Shown here piece by piece: positions 9,139-17,389 of a stretch of 64,000 bases of DNA. Both the position numbers and the translations under genes were made by a program. Under the pieces are notes generated by a model that saw nothing but the letters and a program-made list of their open reading frames with translations, searched no databases and was not told the DNA's origin. The stretch is from CALBPI01 sp038521865 (GTDB taxonomy: Bacteria > Pseudomonadota > Gammaproteobacteria > Steroidobacterales > Woeseiaceae), in NCBI GenBank assembly GCA_038521865.1, contig JBCBKO010000001.1, positions 868,001 through 932,000 on the forward strand, written 5' to 3'. Within the stretch, counting starts at the first letter, position 1, and the number at the start of each line of letters is the position of its first letter.

Positions 9139-10150
9139 TCTGTTCTGAGGCGGCTTCCAGCGGATCAGCGGGGCCCGGCAGAGCGCCGATCAGCTCCTGC
9201 ACTACCTGATCACTGGTGTGATGCTCGGACTGTGCGTGGAAATTCAGTATCAGGCGATGCCGCAGAACAGAGGGGGCGACCGCGTGCAAATCCGCGAGTG
9301 TAACGGCCAACCGACCATCCAACATCGCTCGCGCTTTCGCCGCAACCACCAGAGCTTGTCCGGCCCGCGGCCCCGCACCCCAGCGAATCCACTCCGTGGT
9401 CGCCGCCGTGGCAAGCGCATCCTCGGGTCGCGTCGCACGCACCAGCATCGCGGCATACCGGATCAACTCCGAACTGATCGGCACCTCACGCACCAGCGTT
9501 CGGGCTAACGCGATATCTTCGCGATTCATGACGGCACGAGCACGAGCCTTGTGCGTTCCCGTCGTGCGCTCAAGCACCTCGATTTCCTCGTCGAGCGTCG
9601 GGTAGTCGATGTTGACCATCAGCAAAAAGCGATCGAGCTGCGCCTCGGGCAACGGGTATGTGCCGGCTTGTTCCAGTGGGTTCTGCGTCGCCATCACGAA
9701 GAACGGGTCCGGAAGCGCATGTACTTTTCCAGCCCAGGTAACTGACGACTCCGCCATCGCCTCGAGCAACGCAGACTGGGTGCGAGGCGGTGTTCGATTG
9801 ATCTCATCCGCCAGCAAGAGCGATGTGAAAACAGGCCCCTCCTGGAACTCAAACTTGCGCCCACCGGATTCGCTTTCGACCAATAATTCACTGCCAATGA
9901 TGTCTGCCGGCATCAGGTCCGGAGTGAACTGGATCCGACCGAACGGCAAATCCAGCGCCGTCGCGAGTGTACGCAACAAGAGGGTTTTGCCGAGTCCCGG
10001 CACGCCCTGCAGCAAACAATGACCGCCAGCGATCAATGCGACCAACAAGTCATCTACCACCGACTGCTGACCGACAATGACCTGGGCGACGCTCGCGCGA
10101 ACCGCACCGAGGCGTTCCAGTGTCTGCTGGATTTCCTGATCCTGACTCAT
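9131..10150 (-). CDS. MoxR-family AAA+ ATPase
   Basis: 339 residues from the ATG at 10150; a TTG six bases upstream overlaps the preceding stop and is an alternative. Walker A GVPGLGKT at about 49-56, Walker B LLADEINR at 112-119, sensor 1 in FVMATQNPLEQ, and the C-terminal lid with VAAKARAMLDGR are all present and typical of the MoxR clade. MoxR ATPases act as chaperones that remodel or load metal-binding VWA/MIDAS proteins; the DUF58 gene directly downstream is the expected client. It is the fourth gene of the tldD-led operon. All catalytic motifs look intact. Confidence 0.93.
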   Translation of the reverse strand: MSQDQEIQQTLERLGAVRASVAQVIVGQQSVVDDLLVALIAGGHCLLQGVPGLGKTLLLRTLATALDLPFGRIQFTPDLMPADIIGSELLVESESGGRKFEFQEGPVFTSLLLADEINRTPPRTQSALLEAMAESSVTWAGKVHALPDPFFVMATQNPLEQAGTYPLPEAQLDRFLLMVNIDYPTLDEEIEVLERTTGTHKARARAVMNREDIALARTLVREVPISSELIRYAAMLVRATRPEDALATAATTEWIRWGAGPRAGQALVVAAKARAMLDGRLAVTLADLHAVAPSVLRHRLILNFHAQSEHHTSDQVVQELIGALPGPADPLEAASEQSA

Positions 10151-10152
10151 GA

Positions 10153-10860
10153 TCAATAGTTCAGTGCGTACATTACGATGTTGACGGCGAACTGGGTGTT
10201 ATCCACGGCAAGCCACCGTTTGTTGCGGTAGTCGTAGTCCCACTCACAACCATAGTCTTTATTGCTGTAAAGCACGGCAGTGCGACCATTGACCTCAATG
10301 CCACGCAAGTAGTCGTGAACGAGATCATCTCCCCACCCGTTCAATTCGAAGCTGGTTGTCGGCGGACCATCAAAATCGAAAAAACTGGAATAGACAGGAT
10401 GGTCTTCCGGTAACTTCTGAAGACAATCGACACCGAACAGTCTTTCCATCTGCCGTGTAAAGCTCGTCGCAAAAAGCGCGTCGATATCGTGGTTGCAATC
10501 GTCAACGAACACGAACCCACCACGCTGCACATAGTTCACGAACATCTCAGCCTCACGATCGCTGAACTCGACAAGCTTGTGCCCGGCCATATAGCAAAAC
10601 GGAGATTGCAGCATGGCTGGGTCTGACAGGGCGATCACGCGCTCTTCCGGATCCACGTTGAGCGTGGTGTATTCCACAAGGCTGTTGAGGACGTTGATCG
10701 GCATCCGGGGATCGACTCCCCAGTTGCCCGATTCGTACATCAAGCGGGTGAAGAAAAAATCAAAGCCGTTTGCGCTCGCGCTAAACGGCAGTGCTGCCAG
10801 CGCCGAAACGCTGGCAGCCTCCGTCAGGAACCTTCGACGTGAAACGCGCGGCCGAATCAA
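10153..10860 (-). CDS. Tat-exported DUF4159 protein
   Basis: 235 residues, starting with TTG at 10860 in a TTGA overlap with the stop of the TldE gene; no ATG or GTG lies nearer. The N terminus has a twin-arginine motif SRRRFLTEA and a hydrophobic stretch ending near ASA, so it is exported folded by Tat. The mature part matches DUF4159: FFFTRLMYESG, RGGFVFVDDC and a HPVYSSFFDF segment. DUF4159 is a class I amidotransferase-like fold of unknown role that recurs next to MoxR genes. Placement between the TldE and MoxR genes ties the exported and cytoplasmic halves of the operon together. Confidence 0.85.
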   Translation of the reverse strand: MIRPRVSRRRFLTEAASVSALAALPFSASANGFDFFFTRLMYESGNWGVDPRMPINVLNSLVEYTTLNVDPEERVIALSDPAMLQSPFCYMAGHKLVEFSDREAEMFVNYVQRGGFVFVDDCNHDIDALFATSFTRQMERLFGVDCLQKLPEDHPVYSSFFDFDGPPTTSFELNGWGDDLVHDYLRGIEVNGRTAVLYSNKDYGCEWDYDYRNKRWLAVDNTQFAVNIVMYALNY

Positions 10861-12185
10861 ACCGCGTCGGACAAACTTGAGAATGTGAATTCGCGAATTC
10901 GCATCGACGGCATCATGACCGGCAAGCCGAACAGATTCACACGAACGCTCTCGCCGAGCTCATCGAGATTGTTCAGCATGATTACAGGGCTGTCGTTGAA
11001 GCGGAAATTCTTGACCGGATACTTGATCTCACCATCCTCGATGTAGAACGTGCCGTCACGCGTCAGCCCCGTGTACAACTGGGTCTGCGGGTCCAGTCCG
11101 CGGATATACCAAAGGCGCGAAACAAGAATGCCGCGCTCGGTGTTCTTGATCAGTTCTGCCTGAGACTTGGTGCCACCGACCATGATGATATTGCTCGGCT
11201 GAGGCACGGGCTCAACATCTTTTTGCGCCGCCCAATAGCGGCTGTAGAACATGTTGTCTACAACACCGTTCTTGATGATGCTGAGCTTGTTCAGAGCCTG
11301 CCCATCGCCGCTCCAGGTCGCACTGGGTACTCGCGGGTCAAGAGGGTCACTATAAGCGGTGACACGCTCATCAAAGACCTGCTCGCCCAGACGATTTCCT
11401 CCGCCCTTCTTGGTGAGGAAACTACGACCTTCATCAGCCTGACGCGCGCCGAATGCAAAGAACATGCGACCAAGGATCTGGCCCGCCGCATTCGGCTCGA
11501 GAATAACGGTGTATTTGCCCGGCTCCAGCGCCTTCGCCTCGCGCGATGCGAGTGCTTTCTGCAGCGCCACCTCCGACGTCACGGAAGTATCGATCCGCGA
11601 TACGTCATTGTCATCACTCGAGGCCCAGCCCGACCCAGTGCCGTCATCCGTGCGCACAGTGACGGTGAAGTTCACGTTTGTCTCTGTGTGATACGCGAAC
11701 AACCCTTCGCTATTCATCATCGCGCTAAAGCCAGCGCTGTCGTTTAAGAACCCTGCCGCGGTTGCCTCGCTCTTTGCAGCTGGCGCAATACTCGCCGCAG
11801 CAGCCTTGGCCCGGTAGTCGGGTTTGATGTCCGCAGTCTCCTGAACGAAGGCCTTACTCTCAGCATACTTCTGTTGTTCCAACACCGGCATAAATTCCGG
11901 AGACTCTGGTGCGAGCTTGGCGGTTTCCTCGGCGCGCGCTACTACTTTTGCAAGAGACGCATCGTCGAATTCGTTGATAGTCGCAGTGCCCACTTTCTTG
12001 CCGTAGTTACACTGAACCACCAAGTCCACATTACGGGTCTCACCGGCGGTCGACACGCTGTTGCGTGCATACCGGATATTGCCTTCCACGGAACCCGACA
12101 GATTTGCTTCGCAGCCGTCCGCTTTCGACAGGGAAACTACTTTTTCAAGGATCGTACGTGCGTCGTCACGTGTCATGATCGTCAT
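10857..12185 (-). CDS. TldE/PmbA-type partner subunit of metalloprotease
   Basis: 442 residues. It belongs to the TldD/PmbA (peptidase U62) family, on the TldE side: it lacks the HExxxH zinc motif and has the family segments RNSVSTAGETRNVDLVVQ near the N terminus and NSEGLFAYHTETNVNF in the middle, plus YTGLTRDGTFYIEDGEI in the C-terminal half. TldE forms a heterodimer with TldD, the catalytic subunit, encoded 31 bases upstream. The ATG at 12185 is preceded by a purine-rich AGAGAGAAAG. Unlike its TldD partner it has no signal peptide. In other bacteria the pair trims or degrades unfolded peptides, including modified peptides such as microcin B17 precursor. Confidence 0.88.
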   Translation of the reverse strand: MTIMTRDDARTILEKVVSLSKADGCEANLSGSVEGNIRYARNSVSTAGETRNVDLVVQCNYGKKVGTATINEFDDASLAKVVARAEETAKLAPESPEFMPVLEQQKYAESKAFVQETADIKPDYRAKAAAASIAPAAKSEATAAGFLNDSAGFSAMMNSEGLFAYHTETNVNFTVTVRTDDGTGSGWASSDDNDVSRIDTSVTSEVALQKALASREAKALEPGKYTVILEPNAAGQILGRMFFAFGARQADEGRSFLTKKGGGNRLGEQVFDERVTAYSDPLDPRVPSATWSGDGQALNKLSIIKNGVVDNMFYSRYWAAQKDVEPVPQPSNIIMVGGTKSQAELIKNTERGILVSRLWYIRGLDPQTQLYTGLTRDGTFYIEDGEIKYPVKNFRFNDSPVIMLNNLDELGESVRVNLFGLPVMMPSMRIREFTFSSLSDAV

Positions 12186-12215
12186 GTCTTTCTCTCTCTA
12201 TCCGTTGCGGACCCG

Positions 12216-13844
12216 TTAGCCCAATTTACGCGCGGTGTTGATGACGTTCACATCATCAAAGCGCGTCGTGGAGCAGCCGTGCGAAACCGCACTGACCTGC
12301 GAGGGTTGTCCTTTGCCGTCAAAGAACGATCCGCCGAGACGGTAGTCACGTTCGTCACAGATGGCGGTACAGGAATTCCAGAACTCCTGCGTGTTGGATT
12401 GATAGGCAACGTCTTCAATCTGCTGCGTTATCTCGCCATCCTTGATCTCGTAGAACAACTGGCCGCCAAACTGGAAGTTGTAGCGCTGTTGGTCTATCGA
12501 GTAAGAGCCGCGTCCGACGATGTAAATACCGTCTTCGACGTCTGCGATCATCTCATCGACAGAGAGTTTTTCCTCGCCTGGTGCGAGAGATACGTTTGGC
12601 ATCCGCTGGAACTGAACATCGCTCCAGCTCTGCGCGTAGCAACAGCCATGTGACTCTTCCTCGTTGATGATGTGCGCCTGATCGCGAATGGCCTGATAGT
12701 TGACGAGGATACCGTCCTTGACGAGGTCCCATTTCTTGGTTTTCACACCCTCATCGTCGTAGCCGACCGCGCCCAGCGAGTGCGGCTGAATCTTGTCCGC
12801 GAACAGATTGACGATCTTCGAGCCATACTCGAATTCACCACTCTCCCACTTGTCGAGTGTCGCGAAGCTGGTGCCCGCGTAGTTCGCTTCATAGCCGAGC
12901 ACCCGGTCCAGTTCGAGCGGATGTCCGACAGACTCATGGATGGTGAGCATCAGGTGTGTCGGATCGAGTACCAGACTGTACTTGCCGGGTTTTACGGACG
13001 GCGCGCTAAGCTTCTGGCGCGCCTGCTGGGCGGCCAGCGTGGCGTCCTCCACCATATCGTAGGCGTAGCGATAACGGGTGGTGACACCCGGAATCTTCTC
13101 CGACTTATCACCTGAGAAGTACTCCCAGCCCATACCCATCGGGTCAGACAGACCATTCCGACTGCGGAATTTGCCGGTCTCCTTGTCTACAGCGGTGACG
13201 CCCATCGGCGCCCAGATTCGGTGCACGTCCTGATCGATGTAGGAGCCATCCGTTGACGCAAAGTACTTCTGTTCATTTACAAGGTAGAGCGTGGAGTTTA
13301 CGTAGTCAGCGCCGTTATCGAGGGCCGCCTCGTTCACTGCCATCAGCATGTCAACCTTGTCGGCGATGGGGATTTCCATACCGTTCTGTTTGATCGGTGT
13401 GCGCCAGCTCACCTCGCCTACGCCTTTTACCGGCGCAAGCTTCACGGGTTCCGTCTGGTAGACCGCGTTGGCCTTGGCAATGGCGACGGCATTCTGTGCT
13501 GCCTCGGCTACCGCTTCAGGCGTCAGACTCGACGTGGCCGCGAAACCCCATGTGTCTTTCGCGATTACGCGAACGCCTACGCCGACCGACTCAGTGTTCA
13601 CAATGTTCTGAACTTTGAGCTCGCGGGTAACCACAAACTGGTTCAGGTACCGCCCGATTCGCACGTCTGCATAGGTTGCACCCGCGGCCTTGGCGGCTTT
13701 CAGTGCTGCGTCTGCGAGCATTTGCTGCGCGGCTGAATTGGCAGGCTTGAGCAGCTCCTCCGCCGCAATCGCCTGGCCGGTGATTGGCAGTGCGATCGTG
13801 CCCGCACCTACGCCGGCGACTTTCAAGAATTTGCGTCGATCCAT
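12216..13844 (-). CDS. Tat-exported TldD-type zinc metalloprotease
   Basis: 542 residues. The first 28 are a twin-arginine signal (DRRKFLKVAG, hydrophobic core, AIAA cleavage region), which is absent from ordinary cytosolic TldD. The catalytic zinc motif HESVGH lies at residues 303-308, followed by PLELDRVLGYE. The C-terminal block with VEDGIYIVGRGS, GQLFYEIKDGEI and SHGCSTTRFDDVNV is typical of the larger TldD subunit. It cleaves unfolded or small peptides together with TldE. It is the first gene of the eight-gene minus-strand operon; AGAGGG eight bases before the ATG is a ribosome site. A Tat signal on a TldD suggests periplasmic work; the substrate is unknown. Confidence 0.9.
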   Translation of the reverse strand: MDRRKFLKVAGVGAGTIALPITGQAIAAEELLKPANSAAQQMLADAALKAAKAAGATYADVRIGRYLNQFVVTRELKVQNIVNTESVGVGVRVIAKDTWGFAATSSLTPEAVAEAAQNAVAIAKANAVYQTEPVKLAPVKGVGEVSWRTPIKQNGMEIPIADKVDMLMAVNEAALDNGADYVNSTLYLVNEQKYFASTDGSYIDQDVHRIWAPMGVTAVDKETGKFRSRNGLSDPMGMGWEYFSGDKSEKIPGVTTRYRYAYDMVEDATLAAQQARQKLSAPSVKPGKYSLVLDPTHLMLTIHESVGHPLELDRVLGYEANYAGTSFATLDKWESGEFEYGSKIVNLFADKIQPHSLGAVGYDDEGVKTKKWDLVKDGILVNYQAIRDQAHIINEEESHGCCYAQSWSDVQFQRMPNVSLAPGEEKLSVDEMIADVEDGIYIVGRGSYSIDQQRYNFQFGGQLFYEIKDGEITQQIEDVAYQSNTQEFWNSCTAICDERDYRLGGSFFDGKGQPSQVSAVSHGCSTTRFDDVNVINTARKLG

Positions 13845-14181
13845 CTAAGTGACCCTCTGAACAATAGCGAACCCCACGGCCCCTGACCGTGTTAATCCGA
13901 CCACACTAAAGCAAGCAATATGGCGATGCCAGAAACGCCAAGCCAGTCAGGCAGTAACGATACAAAGTTACAATATGAGATTCGCCCTATCTAAGTAATT
14001 GTCAACATTAATAATTCTCGGCATTCGAGCTAATTTCTACGAGCGTAAAGGAAGCCAGACCGGAAAGGACACCGGATTCCCGCATCGATGAGTCTATGAC
14101 TGAATCGACGTGAGCTGCGCTGCGAAGTGCAATCGACCACCACAGAGGGCAAGATGTCGCCTCCCAAGGAGTGAGCCCACG
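13845..14181 (+). other. Divergent intergenic region between TldD and PTPS genes
   Basis: 337 bases with no convincing gene. It must carry the promoters for the minus-strand TldD operon and the plus-strand pterin gene. An exact TTGACA on the minus strand (14005-14000) is a candidate -35 for the operon, but I see no good -10 at 16-18 bases. The section 13970-14030 is A+T-rich. AAGGAG at 14164-14169 is the ribosome site of the plus-strand gene. Confidence 0.5.
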
Positions 14182-14688
14182 ATGTCTCGACAAACTACCA
14201 TCCACATCCGTAATCAGTACCTCAAGTTTTCGGCAGCCCATTTCACAATTTTCTCAGGCGAGGAGCGTGAGCGCCTGCACGGCCACAACTTTGCGGTTCG
14301 GGCGGATATCACCGCCGCCGTTGGCGCCGACGGACTGTGCTTCGATTACAACGTGATGAAGAAAAAGCTGCGTGCGTTGTGCGACAGTCTCGATGAGTAC
14401 ATGTTGCTGCCGGAGCACTCCCCGCATCTTGAGGTCGCCAAGAGCGACGACGAGCAGACGGTGATCGCGAAGTACGGGGAAGAGACTATGTATTTCGTGG
14501 CAGCCGATACGCAGATCCTGCCACTCGCCAATGTCACCGCCGAGGAACTGTCCTGGTGGCTGCTTTCTCGCCTGCTCGAGGGCGATGTCGCCAAGCAGTA
14601 CGAGATTTCTGAAGCGGTGGTTTACGTTGGCTCGGGAGAGGGTCAATCAGCCAGTACGCGATGGCGCCTCGGTGAGGGCTTCCTGTGA
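14182..14688 (+). CDS. PTPS-III-like 6-pyruvoyl-tetrahydropterin synthase family protein
   Basis: 168 residues from ATG 14182, chosen because AAGGAG lies 12 bases upstream; the reading frame continues upstream to 14110 without a good start. Zinc ligands are His20 (FSAAHF) and His33/His35 (LHGH). The catalytic Cys of QueD and animal PTPS (CxxxHGH) is missing; instead Glu30 gives ExxHGH, the signature of PTPS-III. PTPS-III enzymes in Plasmodium and some bacteria turn dihydroneopterin triphosphate into 6-hydroxymethyl-dihydropterin, replacing FolB in folate synthesis. A second acidic cluster, TAEELSWWLL, also fits the family. The gene overlaps the following SDR reductase by four bases (GTGA), so both probably act on the same pterin. 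QueD-like queuosine activity is a less likely alternative. Confidence 0.8.
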   Translation: MSRQTTIHIRNQYLKFSAAHFTIFSGEERERLHGHNFAVRADITAAVGADGLCFDYNVMKKKLRALCDSLDEYMLLPEHSPHLEVAKSDDEQTVIAKYGEETMYFVAADTQILPLANVTAEELSWWLLSRLLEGDVAKQYEISEAVVYVGSGEGQSASTRWRLGEGFL

Positions 14689-15386
14689 ACAAATTGGCAA
14701 TCATCACCGGCGCAAGTGCTGGCATCGGTTATGCGACCGCGGGACAGATGCTCGAAGCCGGCTATGACGTCGTCAACCTCTCAAGACGCCCATGCGAACT
14801 CGACGGTGTCGTCTCCTACCCGGTCGATCTTGCCGATCCCGTGGATCCGGCACTTGTCGACAATCTACGTAGTAAGCTTGCAGCGGCGGACGTTTCCACC
14901 GTAGTGCATTGCGCAGGATTGCTGAGCTCCGATACCGCCGCCACACTCGACCGATCTGAATTGCAGCGCTCGCTCAACGTCAACGTCGTCGCACCCGCGG
15001 CACTCAATGCCGCTTTCGTACCGGTCATGAAGCCCGGCTCCAGCATTATCTTTGTTAGCAGCACGCTCGGCGACAAGGCCGTGCCTGGCGCGTTCAGCTA
15101 CGTCACCAGCAAGCATGCGGTCAATGGAATGATGCGCGCCACGTGTCAGGATCTCACTGGAACAGGTATGCACACGGCAGCCGTGAGCCCCGGCTTCACC
15201 GACACCGAAATGTTGCGCAACCACGTGGGCAATGACGAGAGTATTCTCGAGGCGCTGGCAACGAACATGTGCCTTGGACGTTTGGCAACACCGGACGAAA
15301 TTGCCGCCACGATCGTTTTCTGCGTCCAAAACCCGGTGATCAATGGCAGCGTAATCCACGCTAACCTCGGTCAAATCGAGAGTTAG
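14685..15386 (+). CDS. Short-chain dehydrogenase/reductase, possibly pterin reductase
   Basis: 233 residues, start GTG at 14685 overlapping the PTPS stop. Classic SDR: nucleotide motif TGASAGIG at residues 9-16, Asn-Ala-Gly-like HCAGLL segment, catalytic Ser in FVSSTLG and YxxxK in SYVTSKHA. Two arginines after the second strand (NLSRRP) suggest NADP(H). Translational coupling with a PTPS-III-type enzyme points to a pterin reductase role comparable with FolM, but the substrate cannot be read from the sequence. It ends three bases before the stop of the convergent lipoprotein gene. Confidence 0.75.
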   Translation: MNKLAIITGASAGIGYATAGQMLEAGYDVVNLSRRPCELDGVVSYPVDLADPVDPALVDNLRSKLAAADVSTVVHCAGLLSSDTAATLDRSELQRSLNVNVVAPAALNAAFVPVMKPGSSIIFVSSTLGDKAVPGAFSYVTSKHAVNGMMRATCQDLTGTGMHTAAVSPGFTDTEMLRNHVGNDESILEALATNMCLGRLATPDEIAATIVFCVQNPVINGSVIHANLGQIES

Positions 15387-15389
15387 CCT

Positions 15390-16769
15390 TCAGGGATTGA
15401 GTGGATCCACAACTACAATTTCGCTGACGCTCGGATCGGCCGTGTCCAGAATGATCACGCGCACAACTGTACCGGGCAACAGCTCAAGTGGAATACGCTC
15501 TGAGCGCGTGACTTGTTCAATCGAATCGACGACCAACATATCCACAGTCTGTGGCTGGAATACCGATTCGGGCTGGCTCCTTGATCCCTCAAGTCGCGCT
15601 TGTGCTCGCTCCGTCTCGAATTCCTCGTCCTCCTCCAGAAGGAAGAAGTCGACGGCGATGGTGTCCTGAACGCCGTTGAAGATGCCCAAGCGCGCGGCAT
15701 CAAAAACCACCCGTTGATTGCTGGGAAGCGCGAGCAACAGTGTGTTGTCGTCCGCCTGTCGTCCAGTGAAAAAGATAATGCTGTTCTGCGCATCAGGAAT
15801 TGTTAGCTCTCGCTCCACAAGAATGACACCGGAATCCCCAGCAGGCGTCACTGAGAGGCTGACGGTGGCGCCGTCGTCGGCTTCCGGCAGTATGACGGGC
15901 GCCGTGATCTCCCCGGGGCCAACGTTGGTTGCCAATGGGTTTTGCAGATCTGAGGTCAAATAGATGTCGACCGGTCCGGACGAAAACGAGGCGTTGCTGA
16001 ATTGTGCCTCTGGCAAAGCGCGATCGTCGATCAACAGACCTGTACTGACTGTACCACCAACACTCAGAGCGTAGTCACCCAAAACCTCTTTGGAAGCATC
16101 AAGAAGGGTCACAAGTAGAGTCTCGCCAGCCGCCACGCCAGTCGGCTCAGATCGAAACAACACCGCAGTTGGATCGCCGGTTTCCGTGACCACAAACTCC
16201 CCGCTCTGCGCCTCGATTTCCACGATCGCCGAAGCGGTGGTTTCGGTGATGGCGGTTGCCAGTGGCGCGACCGTCGCGGGATCAAAACCTTCCGGACCGA
16301 GGTAGAAATCGACGGCTGGCGCGGTCGGCGAAAAATGGGAGAACCAGATGTCTAGAACGGTACCTCCAACAGCGAAATCCCGTTCGGGTTGCTGCAGGAC
16401 GGTAACCCTCGGTGCCGCAGCCGTCCCGTGTAGCACGAAGGTATAGGCCGTATTCACATCAAGAGTCTGTGTAATCGAAACGAGTCGTTCCTGATCGCCG
16501 GTCACACCGCTCGCGTAGTCGAAATTAAAGTCGTACTCGAGCGCATCAAATATGTTGAATGGCGTGGTCCGAAGGAACAACACGTTTTCGAGCTGCGTCT
16601 CCTCGATCAGGAATGCGACGGAGCTGACATCACTAATTGCGTTGATGGCCTGCGCGGTGCCTTGCCCGGCCGCCTCTTCGGGCGTGTCGGTACAGGCCGC
16701 ACCGATGACCGCCGTCACAAGGAGCAGTATCTTCGAAATCGGTTTCCACGGGAGTTTCGACATCGTCAC
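15390..16769 (-). CDS. Surface lipoprotein with DUF4397-like repeats
   Basis: 459 residues. The signal peptide ends in a lipobox (VIGAAC, Cys26). The start may be GTG 16769 or ATG 16763; GAGAGG is seven bases from the GTG and thirteen from the ATG, favouring GTG. The mature protein is acidic, beta-rich and built from at least two repeats around residues 150-240 and 260-360 that each carry a VDFYL/VDIYL strand, as in DUF4397 proteins. No enzyme motif is visible. Probably an outer-membrane-anchored structural or binding protein. Transcribed alone, converging with the SDR gene. Confidence 0.7.
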   Translation of the reverse strand: MTMSKLPWKPISKILLLVTAVIGAACTDTPEEAAGQGTAQAINAISDVSSVAFLIEETQLENVLFLRTTPFNIFDALEYDFNFDYASGVTGDQERLVSITQTLDVNTAYTFVLHGTAAAPRVTVLQQPERDFAVGGTVLDIWFSHFSPTAPAVDFYLGPEGFDPATVAPLATAITETTASAIVEIEAQSGEFVVTETGDPTAVLFRSEPTGVAAGETLLVTLLDASKEVLGDYALSVGGTVSTGLLIDDRALPEAQFSNASFSSGPVDIYLTSDLQNPLATNVGPGEITAPVILPEADDGATVSLSVTPAGDSGVILVERELTIPDAQNSIIFFTGRQADDNTLLLALPSNQRVVFDAARLGIFNGVQDTIAVDFFLLEEDEEFETERAQARLEGSRSQPESVFQPQTVDMLVVDSIEQVTRSERIPLELLPGTVVRVIILDTADPSVSEIVVVDPLNP

Positions 16770-16779
16770 TCAAATACCT

Positions 16780-16879
16780 CTCAAATCAGCCGCGCATCAT
16801 ACCACCGCCCGATCCGAAGGCGACGACATAACGCATATTTCGACCCCCAAGTTGGGTCGGAGTTCGGTACAATATCGCG
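16780..16879 (+). promoter_or_regulatory. Divergent promoter region, possible leaderless start
   Basis: A TACAAT at 16868-16873 ends six bases before the ATG of the flavin reductase-like gene, so transcription from it would begin at the start codon, and no ribosome site lies in between. No -35 is obvious. A hairpin with six-base arms CGACCC/GGGTCG spans 16841-16859. Confidence 0.3.
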
Positions 16880-17389
16880 ATGCCTGAAAGCACCCGAAAG
16901 CCGCGCGAAGAGGATGCGGCAGCCTATCGCTGCGCGCTGGGACAATTCCCGACAGGAGTCTGTATTGTCAGCAGTCGAGGATGCGTTGAACACTCCAACC
17001 CTTTCGCGATAACCGTCAGTTCGTTCGTCTCAGTGTCTCTCGAGCCGCGTCTGATTTCGTGGTGCATCCAGCATAGGTCCACAAGTTACTCGCTTTGGAT
17101 GGCGAGCAGGGACTTCTCAGTCAGCGTACTCGCCGCCGATCAGGCAGCGCTGTGCGAAGACTATGCGCGAAAAGGGCAGCACGCGATTGCCGACGATGAC
17201 CGATTCGAAACGACCGTGTCAGGCAATCCAGCAGTTCGCGACGCATGTGCCACATTCGACGCACGCACCGTGGCGACACATGATGCCGGTGATCACACGA
17301 TTATTGTCGCAGAGGTAGTCGACTTCGCTGCTACTCCTGACCGCCCTGCCCTGATCTACCACCAGGGAGCGACGCGTGCATCGACGTGA
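16880..17389 (+). CDS. Flavin reductase-like FMN-binding protein
   Basis: 169 residues of the flavin reductase domain family (split-barrel FMN-binding). The pattern ALGQFPTGVCIVSS at residues 20-33, then NPFAITVSSFVSVSLEPRL with a conserved Ser/Pro block, and GDHTIIVAEV near the C terminus match the family, which supplies reduced flavin to a partner monooxygenase or carries out its own reductions. No monooxygenase lies beside it. Its stop is 14 bases inside the amidase gene, so the two are probably co-translated. Confidence 0.8.
   Translation: MPESTRKPREEDAAAYRCALGQFPTGVCIVSSRGCVEHSNPFAITVSSFVSVSLEPRLISWCIQHRSTSYSLWMASRDFSVSVLAADQAALCEDYARKGQHAIADDDRFETTVSGNPAVRDACATFDARTVATHDAGDHTIIVAEVVDFAATPDRPALIYHQGATRAST

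Noticed and set aside
11874..12653. Plus-strand reading frame of 259 residues across the TldD/TldE junction
   Set aside because: It is the complementary shadow of two strongly supported genes, with no family features of its own.
14865..15374. Minus-strand reading frame of 169 residues opposite the SDR gene
   Set aside because: Antisense to a clear SDR and composed of frame-shadow residues (Cys/His/Gly-rich).
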